Shown here in pieces: positions 1 to 8,282 of a stretch of DNA of 27,089 bases; within the stretch, counting starts at the first letter, position 1, and the number at the start of each line of letters is the position of its first letter. Origin of the DNA: JAIRMO01 sp046533115 (GTDB lineage: Bacteria; Spirochaetota; Spirochaetia; Treponematales; Breznakiellaceae); contig NZ_JAJQRC010000041.1 in NCBI RefSeq assembly GCF_046533115.1, forward strand, positions 1 through 27,089, given 5' to 3'. The notes under the pieces are model-generated. The model made no database searches and was not told where the DNA came from. It saw only the letters and a list, made by a program, of their open reading frames with translations. The position numbers and the translations under genes were made by a program.

Positions 1-30
1 GTATGTTGTTCTCATAAGGTATTTGACTCA

Positions 31-76
31 GGGTACATACCCTTGGTTCCGCCCCAAGGGGCCGGGGTATGTACCC
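31..76. repeat. 12-bp perfect inverted repeat (hairpin) after murE
   Basis: GGGTACATACCC at 31-42 is the exact reverse complement of GGGTATGTACCC at 65-76. A second inverted pair, CCTTGG (41-46) with CCAAGG (54-59), is nested inside. It begins 11 bases beyond the murE stop codon, so it may act as a 3'-end hairpin for the murE transcript. Neither side has a T-run, so it is not a standard intrinsic terminator. A dispersed palindromic repeat is the other possibility. Confidence 0.6.
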
Positions 77-87
77 TTCGCAACGAA

Positions 88-1671
88 TCAACCGTACCCC
101 ATTTCGGCCAGGGCTTTTTCAGCTTCCCCTATTTCGTCGTACACCATGGCGGTATCCCCGTAGATGATGGAATTCTCGTGGCCCTTCCCCAGAAGCAGCA
201 GGAGGTCCCCGGGCCGGGCCAGGGACAGGGCCTTTCTGATGGCGGCCGGCCGGTCGGGGATAAGAAACAGATCCTCCCCCGGTCTCCGCCCGGGGCAGCC
301 GGCGGCGATTTCTTCCAGGATGGCCCGGGGGATTTCGCCCCGGGGGTCCTCATCGGTAAGGATCAGGAGATCCGACCATTGGGAAGCGATACGGCCCTGG
401 AGGGGCCTTTTTTGGGTGTCCCGTTCCCCGGCGGAGCCGAAAAGGCTGATGATCCGTCCCCCGGACCGGTCCATCCGTTCCCGGAGGGGGGGGAAGATGG
501 TCTCAAAGGAGGAGGGCGTATGGGCATAATCCACCAGGACCTCGAAGGGCTGGCCCCGGTTCACGGCGGTCATCCGTCCCCGGACAGGCTTAAGCCGGGG
601 AACCAGGGGGATAAGGTCCCGGACAGGAACGGCAAGCAGTCCTGATACGGTGAGCAGCGCCCCCAGGACGTTTCCCGCGTTAAAAGCCCCGGGAAGCCGG
701 TCCTGGATAAGGACCGGTTCCCCATTTTCCGCGGCCCGGACTTCGTAACAATTCCCCAACGCTTCGCTTTTAAGGGAGACGATGCCCAGATCCGCCCGGG
801 CGCCCCGGACGCTGAAGGTAAAGGTCCGGCGCCGGGTAGCGGCGGCAAAATAGGTATGACTGGGATCATCGGCGTTAACCACCCCAAAGGCGGGGACCGT
901 TGTTTTAGGCCCCTCCCCGGACCGGCCCAGGGCTTTGACATGGTCAAACCGGTCCAGGGCCCGGAATAAATTGGCCTTATCCTCCCGGTAGTGCTCCCAG
1001 GTACCGTGAAATTCCAGGTGTTCGTGGGTCACATTGGTCATAACCCCCGCGTCAAAGGCAACCTCCCCCAAACGGTTGGTCCGGGGGGACAGGCCGTGGG
1101 AACTGGCCTCCAAAACCGCGTATTCCACCCCGTGATCCAGCATTTCCCGTAAAAAACACTGGATCGCCGGGGCTTCCGGGGTGGTCTGATGCTCGGGATT
1201 TTTGACTTCCCCCTCCCCGGTATCGTACTGAACCGTGGAAATAAACCCCGCCCGTTTCCCCGCGAGCCCGAGGAGTTGATAGATAAGGTAGACCGTGGTA
1301 CTTTTCCCTTCGGTCCCGGTTACCCCGGTAACAACCAGATGTTCCGAGGGAGAGCCATAAAAGGCGTCCGCCATGGCGGCCATGGCAAACCGGGAATCCC
1401 GTACCCGAATATACACCACGCCCTCCCGGTAGTCTCCGGGCTCATCCTGATGGATAATGGCCGCGGCCCCCTGTTGTATGGCGCCGGGTATAAAGGCATG
1501 GCCGTCTACGTGAAGCCCCGGAAGGGCAAAGTAGAGGTTTCCCGGCTTGATCCGCCGGGAATCATAGTCCATCCCCGTGATCAGGGGGTCAAGTTCCCGG
1601 TGAATTCCCCGGACATACCCGATTTTTTGGGCAACCGGGGGGGTAAGAAATTCCGACAAACAACGGGGCAT
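88..1671 (-). CDS. murE: UDP-N-acetylmuramoyl-tripeptide synthetase (MurE ligase)
   Basis: Cytoplasmic Mur ligase that adds the third stem residue to UDP-MurNAc-L-Ala-D-Glu, using ATP. The 527 residues show the N-terminal UDP-binding domain, a P-loop TGTEGKST at 118-125, the Mur-ligase central domain with the lysine that is normally carbamylated (HYREDKANLF, K232), and the C-terminal domain with VDYAHTP near 380. The amino-acid-selecting motif, DNPR in meso-DAP enzymes, reads EDPR at 441-444. The P-loop has Glu where Asn is usual (GTNGKTT). Treponemal peptidoglycan is known to contain L-ornithine, so ornithine is a plausible substrate; lysine or DAP cannot be excluded. The ATG has no Shine-Dalgarno but sits 6 nt after a good -10 box, so it may be translated from a leaderless mRNA. 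It lies 43 nt downstream of the membrane/coiled-coil gene on the same strand. Confidence 0.93.
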   Translation of the reverse strand: MPRCLSEFLTPPVAQKIGYVRGIHRELDPLITGMDYDSRRIKPGNLYFALPGLHVDGHAFIPGAIQQGAAAIIHQDEPGDYREGVVYIRVRDSRFAMAAMADAFYGSPSEHLVVTGVTGTEGKSTTVYLIYQLLGLAGKRAGFISTVQYDTGEGEVKNPEHQTTPEAPAIQCFLREMLDHGVEYAVLEASSHGLSPRTNRLGEVAFDAGVMTNVTHEHLEFHGTWEHYREDKANLFRALDRFDHVKALGRSGEGPKTTVPAFGVVNADDPSHTYFAAATRRRTFTFSVRGARADLGIVSLKSEALGNCYEVRAAENGEPVLIQDRLPGAFNAGNVLGALLTVSGLLAVPVRDLIPLVPRLKPVRGRMTAVNRGQPFEVLVDYAHTPSSFETIFPPLRERMDRSGGRIISLFGSAGERDTQKRPLQGRIASQWSDLLILTDEDPRGEIPRAILEEIAAGCPGRRPGEDLFLIPDRPAAIRKALSLARPGDLLLLLGKGHENSIIYGDTAMVYDEIGEAEKALAEMGYG

Positions 1672-1677
1672 GGCTTA

Positions 1678-1706
1678 ATTCTAACCGGGCGGTCCCGGAT
1701 GGGCAA
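1678..1706 (-). promoter_or_regulatory. Predicted sigma-70-type promoter of murE (leaderless)
   Basis: On the minus strand TTGCCC (1706-1701) is followed after 17 nt by TAGAAT (1683-1678). Transcription would start near 1671, the A of the murE ATG, which fits the lack of a ribosome binding site. It lies mostly in the 43-nt gap behind the upstream gene. Confidence 0.55.
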
Positions 1707-1714
1707 GATGCGGT

Positions 1715-2365
1715 TTAGAAGCTGCCTTTGTATCCCTCAATAAAAATATTGAATTCTTGTTCAATTTTTAACTGTTTAAAGAGCATATACCACACTTCTT
1801 TTCCCGGGTCGGCCTTGAAAAGCCTATCCTCCGGGGTTCGGGGTATTTCCGGCAAGGTATCCGTATATTCCGGACATATTAACGGAAATAACGGCGGCGG
1901 TAGTTTTTTGAGGTCCGAATTTTCATTCGGTATGGCGGCTGCGTCCCCGGCAACTGGCGGGGTGAATTGCCGGCTTATTTGGGTGATTTTTTTTGACAGG
2001 GAGAGGATCTCCTGGGAGCTGCGTTGGATATGATCCAGGGATCCTTTAACCGCGTCTATCAGGGTGGAAATATCCTGTAGTTCTTTTTCCCCTGAAAATT
2101 CGCAGGATTTTTTCATCCGTTCATGGTCCGCCAAAATGAGTTTTTCTTCTTTTTTAGTGATAATAACCATCCCCCCAAAAAGGAGCAGCCCGCATACCAC
2201 CGGAATCAGCGCCACCAGCATAAGGGTATTTCCCCCAAAAAAGGCGCTTGTTTTGGAAACCCAGGTTACTATTCCGGGCAAGTTCAGCAATATAAGGACC
2301 ACCGGTAGTAGTACGATAAGGAATATCAAAACGGCAAAAACCGCAAAAGGCATCCGCCCCTTCAT
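1715..2365 (-). CDS. Unknown two-TM membrane protein with coiled coil
   Basis: I do not recognise a family. The protein (216 aa from the chosen start) has two strongly hydrophobic segments, about residues 6-28 and 47-70. A charged, probably helical coiled-coil region follows (about 72-130; rich in Lys, Glu, Leu, Ser), then a proline-rich linker and a tail of about 70 residues. This looks like an inner-membrane protein with a cytoplasmic tail. A GTG two codons earlier (2371) is open. However, GGGGGAGG lies 1-2 nt from that GTG and a normal 7 nt or so from the ATG at 2365, so the ATG is chosen. It lies between the DUF2804 gene (162 nt upstream) and murE (43 nt downstream), so a cell-envelope role is possible but unproven. 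Confidence 0.75.
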   Translation of the reverse strand: MKGRMPFAVFAVLIFLIVLLPVVLILLNLPGIVTWVSKTSAFFGGNTLMLVALIPVVCGLLLFGGMVIITKKEEKLILADHERMKKSCEFSGEKELQDISTLIDAVKGSLDHIQRSSQEILSLSKKITQISRQFTPPVAGDAAAIPNENSDLKKLPPPLFPLICPEYTDTLPEIPRTPEDRLFKADPGKEVWYMLFKQLKIEQEFNIFIEGYKGSF

Positions 2366-2527
2366 AATCACACCTCCCCCGAGGTAATCGAACCGCCCAG
2401 AGGTTGAGGAAATTTTGAAAATGGTTCTCTTTTTTCAAGGTACTATCGGAGCCGGCGGGTATCAATATCTTCCGGCCCCTTATGGAAACATAGTGCCGGT
2501 ATTTATAAGAAACCGCCCCTTAACCCC

Positions 2528-3556
2528 TTAAAACTGGGTTTTTCTCCGTTCCGCCATGCCGGTAAGATGCTGAAAGCTAAGTTCCTCGCCGTTGTCCAGC
2601 ACGACTTTTCCCGAAAAAAACCCACAGACCTGCCGCCGCTTGAGGGAATGGAGCAGGACCCGGTTGTGTTCAAACCGTTCCTGATTGGGGACAAAGGTCA
2701 TCTCCAGCCGGTTATCATTACTGGTAAAACGCCAGGGTTCAAGCCAGTTGTTGGGGGAAATATGAAAGGTTACCTGATCGAGTTTATGCAGCCTGCCGTC
2801 CACAAAAAAGGCGTTTTCCGTACCAAAGCCCGAATCAACGGAACCGTAGCCCACATTAAAACCGACCAGCCGTTCCCCGCTTAAACCGCAGGCCGCCGCC
2901 CAAAACCGGACATCGGAACGGGGACGTACCCCCCGGTTCCAGTCGAAGATACCCCAGGCGCTGCCCCGGGAAAAGACTATTTCCGTACCGCTTAACTGCA
3001 TGACCCCTTCGGCGGTATACCAGGGGGAACGCCGGGAATACCGGAAGGCGTTCTTTTCCCGCCGCCAGGGCATGTGGGTCACAATGGATTGGTATGAGGG
3101 ATCCGCGGATAATACCACCACCCCCCAGAGGTGGCGGTGATGGCCAAACTTCGGAATATCCAGTTTGATAATCCGGGCACCCCCCTCCATGACCGCAAAA
3201 TTGATCTCCCCCTTTTTTTGCTGTATCCGAATCGAGCCTTTTTCGCTGTCCTTGGGGAGTTCGAAAGCGCCCAGCGAAAAGGGAATAACATAGGATTGGG
3301 TGGAGCGCCGCTTGTCTTTAAGAAACACCACGGAAATGCCGATGTACCCTAAAATTCCACTGTCCAGGATCTCCAGGATCATTAAATGGGTAGGGGAGAA
3401 AATGATATACCGGTCGGATTCGGTAATCCGGTGCCGGGGGCCGCCGCATAAAAGAGGGTCATAGCTCAAAAGAGGAGTTCGGGCCCAACCGAAATGGGCG
3501 GGCCGTCGGTTTTCATCCACCGTAGGCAGGAACGTATCTAATTCATGCTGCGCCAT
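2528..3556 (-). CDS. DUF2804 domain-containing protein
   Basis: The 342-residue protein matches the DUF2804 family. The most telling parts are the segment WGIFDWNRGVRP, an aromatic WAAACG region, the stretch TENAFFVDGRLHKLDQVTF, and the C-terminal RLEMTFVPNQER. The family has no established biochemical function; the many Trp and Tyr residues in beta-strand-like stretches suggest a lipocalin-like beta fold. No signal peptide is seen. An in-frame ATG lies 9 codons upstream (3583). The ATG at 3556 is preferred because AAGGA stands about 9 nt before it, while nothing similar precedes the earlier ATG. It is transcribed divergently from murD. Confidence 0.82.
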   Translation of the reverse strand: MAQHELDTFLPTVDENRRPAHFGWARTPLLSYDPLLCGGPRHRITESDRYIIFSPTHLMILEILDSGILGYIGISVVFLKDKRRSTQSYVIPFSLGAFELPKDSEKGSIRIQQKKGEINFAVMEGGARIIKLDIPKFGHHRHLWGVVVLSADPSYQSIVTHMPWRREKNAFRYSRRSPWYTAEGVMQLSGTEIVFSRGSAWGIFDWNRGVRPRSDVRFWAAACGLSGERLVGFNVGYGSVDSGFGTENAFFVDGRLHKLDQVTFHISPNNWLEPWRFTSNDNRLEMTFVPNQERFEHNRVLLHSLKRRQVCGFFSGKVVLDNGEELSFQHLTGMAERRKTQF

Positions 3557-3576
3557 GGAGTTTTTTCCTTTTGGAT

Positions 3577-3627
3577 ATGACATTTTCTCATAAACGTACT
3601 ATACTATAGGAGTTTCCTGTCGGGCAA
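3577..3627. promoter_or_regulatory. Overlapping divergent promoters of murD and the DUF2804 gene
   Basis: Plus strand, toward murD: ATGACA (3577-3582), 17 nt, TATACT (3600-3605). Minus strand, toward DUF2804: TTGCCC (3627-3622), 18 nt, TATAGT (3603-3598). The two -10 boxes share the same short palindromic TA-rich core, so simultaneous polymerase binding would be mutually exclusive. Confidence 0.5.
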
Positions 3628-3652
3628 TGGTCAGGATTGAAAGGAGTTTTTT

Positions 3653-5086
3653 GTGGAGCATGCCTTGTCCCGGAAAGGGGAGCCTTATCGGGGAATGCGG
3701 GTCCTGGTGATGGGCCTTGGCCTTCATGGCGGGGGGATGGAATCCGCCCGTTACCTCATAAGCCGGGGTGCGGAGGTGACGGTTACGGATCTTCGGGATG
3801 CAGAGGTCCTGGCCCCGTCCCTGGAAAAATTGGGCGATGCCGGAACCATCCGGTATGTTCTGGGGCGCCACCGGATAGAGGATTTTGAACAGGCGGATAT
3901 GGTGATAAAAAACCCCGGGGTACCCCCGGATTCCCCCTTTTTGCGGGCCGCCCGGCGGATAGAAACGGATATTTCCCTTTTTTTAACCGATGCTCCCGCC
4001 CGGCTTACGGCGGTAACCGGTTCCAAGGGTAAATCCAGTACCGCCTCCGCCATCCACTGGGTATTACAGGAAGGCCGGAACCGGGGCCTGCTTCCGGGCA
4101 AGGCCTATTTGGGGGGTAATATTACCCGTTCTCCCCTGACGTTTCTGGACTCCCTGGACCGGGAGGATGACGTGGTCCTGGAACTTTCAAGCTGGCAGCT
4201 TGGGGACCTCCGGGGCCGGACCTATTCGGGGAACCGGGCCCTCCTGAAACCCCGGTGCGCCGTGATTACCTCCATCATGGCGGATCATTTGAACCGTTAC
4301 GGGACCATGGAAAACTATGTGGCGGACAAACGGATCATATACCAGGGCCAGGACCGTCATGACGCCACCATTGCCGCCGGAGACGGGTGGGGACGGAGCT
4401 TTCTCCGGGAAACCCCGGGCCGGCCCCTGGTATACGGGGAAAACCCCCTCCCCGCCGGCATGTCCGGGGGCTGGATCTCCGGGCCCGAGGGCGCCGGTTA
4501 TGCCCTGCTTTCCTCCGGGGACCGGGCCGAAGTGGTTCCCCCCCGGATCCTCCTGCCGGGGCGCCACCAGAAAAAGAACCTCCTGGCCGCGGCATTGGCC
4601 CTCCTGGACCTGGGGCTTCCCCCGGAGCTTATCCGGGATGCCCTGGGAACCTTTCCGGGTATTGAACACCGGCTGGAATTCTTCTACGAACGGGGAGGGA
4701 TCCGGTTTTATAATGATACCGCCGCTACCATTCCGGAGGCCGCCGCCGCCGCGGTGGCGGCCTTTGAGCCGGGGCCGGTGCTGGTAACCGGGGGCACGGA
4801 CAAAAATCTGGACTTTGCCCCCCTGGTCCGGGCGGCGGTCAGGGCCAAAGCCCTGGTGCTTTTGGCGGGAAGCGGCAGCGATAAACTCGGTCCCCTCCTC
4901 AGCCGGGAGGGTATTCCTTACCGGGGCCCCTTTGATTCGGTGGACGCGGCGGTCAAGGCCGCCCTGGAAGCCGCCTCCGCCGGGGACACGGTGGTCCTTT
5001 CCCCGGGGTGCGCCTCCTTTGGGATGTTTAAAAACGAATTTGACCGGGGGCAGCAGTGGAAAGCAGCGGTTTGCCGGCTGGGTTGA
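3653..5086 (+). CDS. murD: UDP-N-acetylmuramoylalanine--D-glutamate ligase (MurD)
   Basis: Cytoplasmic Mur ligase that adds D-glutamate to UDP-MurNAc-L-Ala with ATP, the step before MurE. In 477 residues it shows the N-terminal Rossmann-like domain (VLVMGLGLHGGG), the IKNPGVPP segment, the P-loop TGSKGKSST at 122-130, the central-domain metal/ATP region (VVLELSSWQL) and the C-terminal pieces HRLEFF, FYNDTAATIP and LSPGCASF. These are typical of MurD. The start is GTG at 3653, supported by AAGGAG at 3641-3646 with a 6-nt spacer. The length is slightly above the usual 440-460. epmA follows 29 nt downstream and is probably co-transcribed. The murE gene is close by on the other strand rather than in a dcw cluster. 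Confidence 0.95.
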   Translation: MEHALSRKGEPYRGMRVLVMGLGLHGGGMESARYLISRGAEVTVTDLRDAEVLAPSLEKLGDAGTIRYVLGRHRIEDFEQADMVIKNPGVPPDSPFLRAARRIETDISLFLTDAPARLTAVTGSKGKSSTASAIHWVLQEGRNRGLLPGKAYLGGNITRSPLTFLDSLDREDDVVLELSSWQLGDLRGRTYSGNRALLKPRCAVITSIMADHLNRYGTMENYVADKRIIYQGQDRHDATIAAGDGWGRSFLRETPGRPLVYGENPLPAGMSGGWISGPEGAGYALLSSGDRAEVVPPRILLPGRHQKKNLLAAALALLDLGLPPELIRDALGTFPGIEHRLEFFYERGGIRFYNDTAATIPEAAAAAVAAFEPGPVLVTGGTDKNLDFAPLVRAAVRAKALVLLAGSGSDKLGPLLSREGIPYRGPFDSVDAAVKAALEAASAGDTVVLSPGCASFGMFKNEFDRGQQWKAAVCRLG

Positions 5087-5115
5087 AAGGACTTTGAAAA
5101 GGAACGGCAGCAACC

Positions 5116-6147
5116 ATGGATCTTGAATTATTGTGGGACCGGGCCCGGATTTTTCGGCAAATCCGGGCTTTTTTCGATAAGCGGCGCTATCTCGAGGTGG
5201 ATACCCCCCTGCTGGCCCCGGATCTTATCCCCGAGACCTGTCTTGAAGTTTTTGAAACCTCCTACCTTGCCCCCCGGGGGAGCAAAAGCCGGAAAGATCA
5301 GCCCTATTGGCTCGTCCCTTCGCCGGAAATATGGATGAAGAAGCTCATCGCGGATCACCGGGTAAGTCTCTACCAGATAGGTAAATGTTTCCGCAACGGG
5401 GAATCCCTGGGCCGGTTCCATAGCCCGGAATTCACCATGCTGGAATACTATACCATGGACGCGGATTATGAGGATTCCCTGGGGATAACCGAGGCGCTTT
5501 TCGAGACCCTCCTGGAGGATCCGGAGCGTTTCCCCGGAAAATTGCCGAATCCGAATCCGGACCCGGACCCGTTCCGGGAGCTTCGCCCCCCCTTTACCCG
5601 GATCACCGTGGAAGAGGCCTTTGTCCGCTGGGCGGGTTTTGATCTTTACGACGCCGTCCGCAGGGGGACCCTGGAAAAGGAAGCCCGGAAACTCGGCCTT
5701 GACCCTCCTCCGGGCCTGGAGGAGGGGGCGCTGTATGATCTGATTTTTATTCACCGGGTGGAACCGGCTTTACCCCGGGAACGGCCGGTGGTCCTTATGG
5801 ATTATCCCGGCTTTGTTCCCTGTCTGGCGAAAAAAAAGCCCGGCGGAACAGCCGTGGAGCGGTGGGAACTCTATGTCCGGGGGATAGAGCTGGCCAACTG
5901 TTATTCCGAAGAAGGGGAAAGCGGGGAGGTCCGCCGTTATTTTGAGCGGGAAGGGGAGATAAAAAACCGGACTGCCCTGGTACCCCATCGACTGGATGGG
6001 GAATACTGGAAGACCTTTCTTCCCCGGGGGAAAGCCGGAGAGCCCTTTCCCCGCTGTTCCGGGGTTGCCATGGGATTGGATCGGCTCATCATGGCCCTGA
6101 TCGGAAAATCGACCATCAACGGGGTACTGCCCTTTCCTATGGAATAG
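5116..6147 (+). CDS. epmA: Elongation factor P--(R)-beta-lysine ligase (EpmA/GenX/PoxA type)
   Basis: A class II lysyl-tRNA synthetase paralogue that lacks the N-terminal anticodon-binding OB domain, which is the hallmark of EpmA. The 343 residues start directly with the catalytic core. Motif 1 lies around RRYLEVDTPLL. Motif 2 is IGKCFRNGESLGRFHSPEFTM in part, followed by MLEYYT. Motif 3 is GVAMGLDRLIMAL near the C-terminus. In studied bacteria the enzyme charges (R)-beta-lysine onto a conserved lysine of EF-P, which helps ribosomes through proline runs. The partner genes epmB and efp are not in this window. A short Asn-Pro/Asp-Pro repeat sits at about 148-156. AAAAGGA at 5097-5103 is a rather distant ribosome binding site (12 nt). 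It probably shares the murD transcript. Confidence 0.9.
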   Translation: MDLELLWDRARIFRQIRAFFDKRRYLEVDTPLLAPDLIPETCLEVFETSYLAPRGSKSRKDQPYWLVPSPEIWMKKLIADHRVSLYQIGKCFRNGESLGRFHSPEFTMLEYYTMDADYEDSLGITEALFETLLEDPERFPGKLPNPNPDPDPFRELRPPFTRITVEEAFVRWAGFDLYDAVRRGTLEKEARKLGLDPPPGLEEGALYDLIFIHRVEPALPRERPVVLMDYPGFVPCLAKKKPGGTAVERWELYVRGIELANCYSEEGESGEVRRYFEREGEIKNRTALVPHRLDGEYWKTFLPRGKAGEPFPRCSGVAMGLDRLIMALIGKSTINGVLPFPME

Positions 6148-6169
6148 AACCGCCTCGCCGGCGGGCCGG

Positions 6170-7075
6170 TCAATCTATCACCACGGATTTCCCCGAGCGG
6201 TCGAAATTCACCAGGAAATGGGGGAGAAAATCCATGCCGGTACGTATCGCCGCCTCGCCGGCCAGCCGGTAATTGACCTGTTTCAGCGCGATGATTTGAT
6301 CCAACAGTTCCCGCCGCATATTGATAAAATTCATCACCAGCGAAAGCTCTGTTTCCGCGGAACTCCGGGCGGGGATGAGGAGCATATCCGTTTTTTCCCC
6401 GTCCGCCCAAAAACGCTCCGCCCCGTAGAGTTCATAGGACAACGAGGAAAGCTCCACCGGGAAAAAATTGGGGTTGTCCACCCGGAGGCTTACCTTAAAA
6501 CGGGTGTTGATCAGCTCCGCCTTCATGATGACAATGGCGGTAATAGTAAAGTCCGGGTTCCGGATCCGGGGGAAGGCGGCTCCGGCGGCGACCGGAATTT
6601 CGGCGCTCTCCCGGGTATCAAAGATAAATCCCAGGTTAAAGTCCAGGTCCGCCTGGTATTCATCAAAATCCTCATATTCCAGGGGCAAGGTACCCAGATC
6701 CACCGCCAATCCCAGGGGAATTTGTAGGGAAGTCCCGGCATCCACCCGGAGGATATCCCCCGCAAAGCCGAGACGGGCGCCTTCACCGGGATTGAGGCCG
6801 TTGATCGCGGCCTTCCAGTCCCGGATCTCCAAAGCGGCCGCGGAGGGGCGGGGATTTTGTACATCCAGCAGAAAAAAAAGGGTGACGTGATCTATATCGC
6901 CCACCTCTATACGGTCAAAGGAGGCCGTCGCAACAGGTTGTTCCCGGATCGGTAGGTCGGGAACCGGAACCACTTGCCGGCTTACGACCAAAGCGGTCTT
7001 GGCCGCACAGGACAGGCAAAGACCCATTAAAATCGGCCCCAGCAGGGGGGCAAAAAATCGTTTTAGGTTGATCAT
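6170..7075 (-). CDS. LEA14/WHy-domain-like lipoprotein
   Basis: The N-terminus is a basic and hydrophobic signal ending in LCLSC, a spirochaete-style lipobox with the acylated cysteine at 23, so an envelope lipoprotein is expected. The remaining sequence appears to hold two copies of the late-embryogenesis-abundant type 2 (WHy) fold, about 48-150 and 170-295. Each carries a V-x-NP element (LLDVQNPRP; LRVDNPNFFP) followed by beta strands, and the second has LSSLSYELYG. No enzyme motif is seen. The function of bacterial LEA2 lipoproteins is not established. The start ATG lacks a clear Shine-Dalgarno, and a TATAAG sequence ends 5 nt before it. It is convergent with epmA, with only 22 nt between stop codons. 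Confidence 0.75.
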   Translation of the reverse strand: MINLKRFFAPLLGPILMGLCLSCAAKTALVVSRQVVPVPDLPIREQPVATASFDRIEVGDIDHVTLFFLLDVQNPRPSAAALEIRDWKAAINGLNPGEGARLGFAGDILRVDAGTSLQIPLGLAVDLGTLPLEYEDFDEYQADLDFNLGFIFDTRESAEIPVAAGAAFPRIRNPDFTITAIVIMKAELINTRFKVSLRVDNPNFFPVELSSLSYELYGAERFWADGEKTDMLLIPARSSAETELSLVMNFINMRRELLDQIIALKQVNYRLAGEAAIRTGMDFLPHFLVNFDRSGKSVVID

Positions 7076-7080
7076 AGCTT

Positions 7081-7086
7081 CTTATA
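7081..7086 (-). promoter_or_regulatory. Possible -10 box of the LEA-like lipoprotein gene
   Basis: TATAAG on the minus strand lies 5 nt before the ATG at 7075, which would give a nearly leaderless transcript. No convincing -35 hexamer is found at the right distance, so this is tentative. Confidence 0.3.
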
Positions 7087-7179
7087 CTATCGACAAATCC
7101 CTAGCCATTGCTTTAGCCCTTAGGGGCTATCACCCGAGGCGGGGAATTTTTTGTTCTCCCTATTTTTCTTTTAAAACCC

Positions 7180-7207
7180 TTGACATTTCATAGTAATTCG
7201 ATATAAT
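7180..7207 (+). promoter_or_regulatory. Consensus sigma-70 promoter of the GST-ABC operon
   Basis: TTGACA at 7180-7185 and TATAAT at 7202-7207 are both exact consensus hexamers, with a 16-nt spacer. This is the best promoter in the window. The predicted leader to the ATG at 7296 is about 83 nt. No known riboswitch signature is visible in it. Confidence 0.85.
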
Positions 7208-7295
7208 TTATAAAATATTTGTCGGATTCAAAATCAGGGCCCGGTGGGACCATAGTATTTTGAAATAACCCCTATTTCTTGCGCAAGGATCTATT

Positions 7296-8270
7296 ATGGT
7301 TGCCATGTCGGAATCGGTTAGTGAAATTAGCCCGGAAGGGGCCTTTGTGCGGCAGGCCAACAGGTTCGTAACCCCCTTTGGCTCAAGTCCCGGTGAATTG
7401 CCGGTGGAGCCCGGAAAGTACCGGCTTATTGTCTCGGCGGTTTGTCCCTGGGCGCATCGCCAGCTTATCGTCCTGGGGCTGCTGGGACTGGCGGATCCGG
7501 TGTCCGGAACCGGAGTTATCAGTATAGGAAAGGTACGTCCGGTCCGTACCCCGAAGGGCTGGGAATTTTCCCTGGATCCCGGCGGCGTTGATCCGGTGCT
7601 GAAGATACGGTACCTTCCCGAGGCCTATGAAAAGGCGGACCCCGCCTATACCGGGCGGGCAACGGTACCGGCGGTGGTGGATATCGGCAGCGGCAAGGTG
7701 GTGAACAACGATTACCACCGGCTCAGCAATTACTGGGAGACCCTATGGGCGCCCTATCACCGGCCGGGGGCGCCGGATCTGTATCCTGAGGATCTGCGCC
7801 GGGAAATTGACGAACTAAACGAACTCCTCTTTCATGAGGTGAATAACGCGGTGTACAAGGCCGGTTTCGCCGAATCCCAGAAGGAATATGAAAAAAATTA
7901 CGATCTTCTGTTTAATCGTCTTGACGCCCTGGAAGAACGGCTGGGAAAAGGGCGTTACCTGTTTGGAGACCGGTTAACCGATTCGGATGTACGGCTCTAT
8001 GTTACCCTGGCCCGGTTTGATACGGCCTATAACCTGGTTTTCCGCTGTAACCGGAACCGGCTTATCGACTTTCCCAATCTGTGGAATTACGCCAAGGACC
8101 TCTACCGCATCCCCGCCTTCGGGGATACCACTGATTTTAATGCCATTAAGCGGGGTTACCACCTGGGTACCCACGGCCATAATCCCTATCAGATCCTTTC
8201 CCTGGGACCGGATATCTCGATCTGGAATGAAAAACATGACCGGGACCGTTTTGTCCGGGCAGTTTCCTAA
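7296..8270 (+). CDS. Xi-class glutathione S-transferase / glutathionyl-hydroquinone reductase, copy 1
   Basis: Cytoplasmic enzyme of the ECM4/YqjG (GSTO, Xi-class) family. Members use a catalytic cysteine to reduce S-glutathionylated hydroquinones to hydroquinone. In 324 residues the thioredoxin-like domain carries the signature CPWAHR with Cys50, then TVPAVVDI and VVNNDY for thiol binding. The helical C-terminal domain contains YKAGFAESQ, LTDSDVRLYVTLARFD and YRIPAF, all diagnostic for the class. ATG at 7296 has AAGGA at 7285-7289 with a 6-nt spacer; a second ATG is three codons on. It heads an operon with its own paralogue and an amino-acid ABC importer. The family normally needs glutathione; no glutathione synthesis gene is visible here, so the thiol may be imported. 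Confidence 0.9.
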   Translation: MVAMSESVSEISPEGAFVRQANRFVTPFGSSPGELPVEPGKYRLIVSAVCPWAHRQLIVLGLLGLADPVSGTGVISIGKVRPVRTPKGWEFSLDPGGVDPVLKIRYLPEAYEKADPAYTGRATVPAVVDIGSGKVVNNDYHRLSNYWETLWAPYHRPGAPDLYPEDLRREIDELNELLFHEVNNAVYKAGFAESQKEYEKNYDLLFNRLDALEERLGKGRYLFGDRLTDSDVRLYVTLARFDTAYNLVFRCNRNRLIDFPNLWNYAKDLYRIPAFGDTTDFNAIKRGYHLGTHGHNPYQILSLGPDISIWNEKHDRDRFVRAVS

Positions 8271-8282
8271 GGAGTGCGCGTC

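Noticed and set aside
43..645. Plus-strand 200-codon open frame opposite murE
   Set aside because: It is antisense to the conserved C-terminal part of murE, has Gly/Pro-rich composition from GC-rich shadow coding, and no ribosome binding site.
4187..5113. Minus-strand 308-codon open frame opposite murD
   Set aside because: It lies over well-conserved MurD sequence; its own translation is low-complexity Gly/Pro/Arg with no family match.
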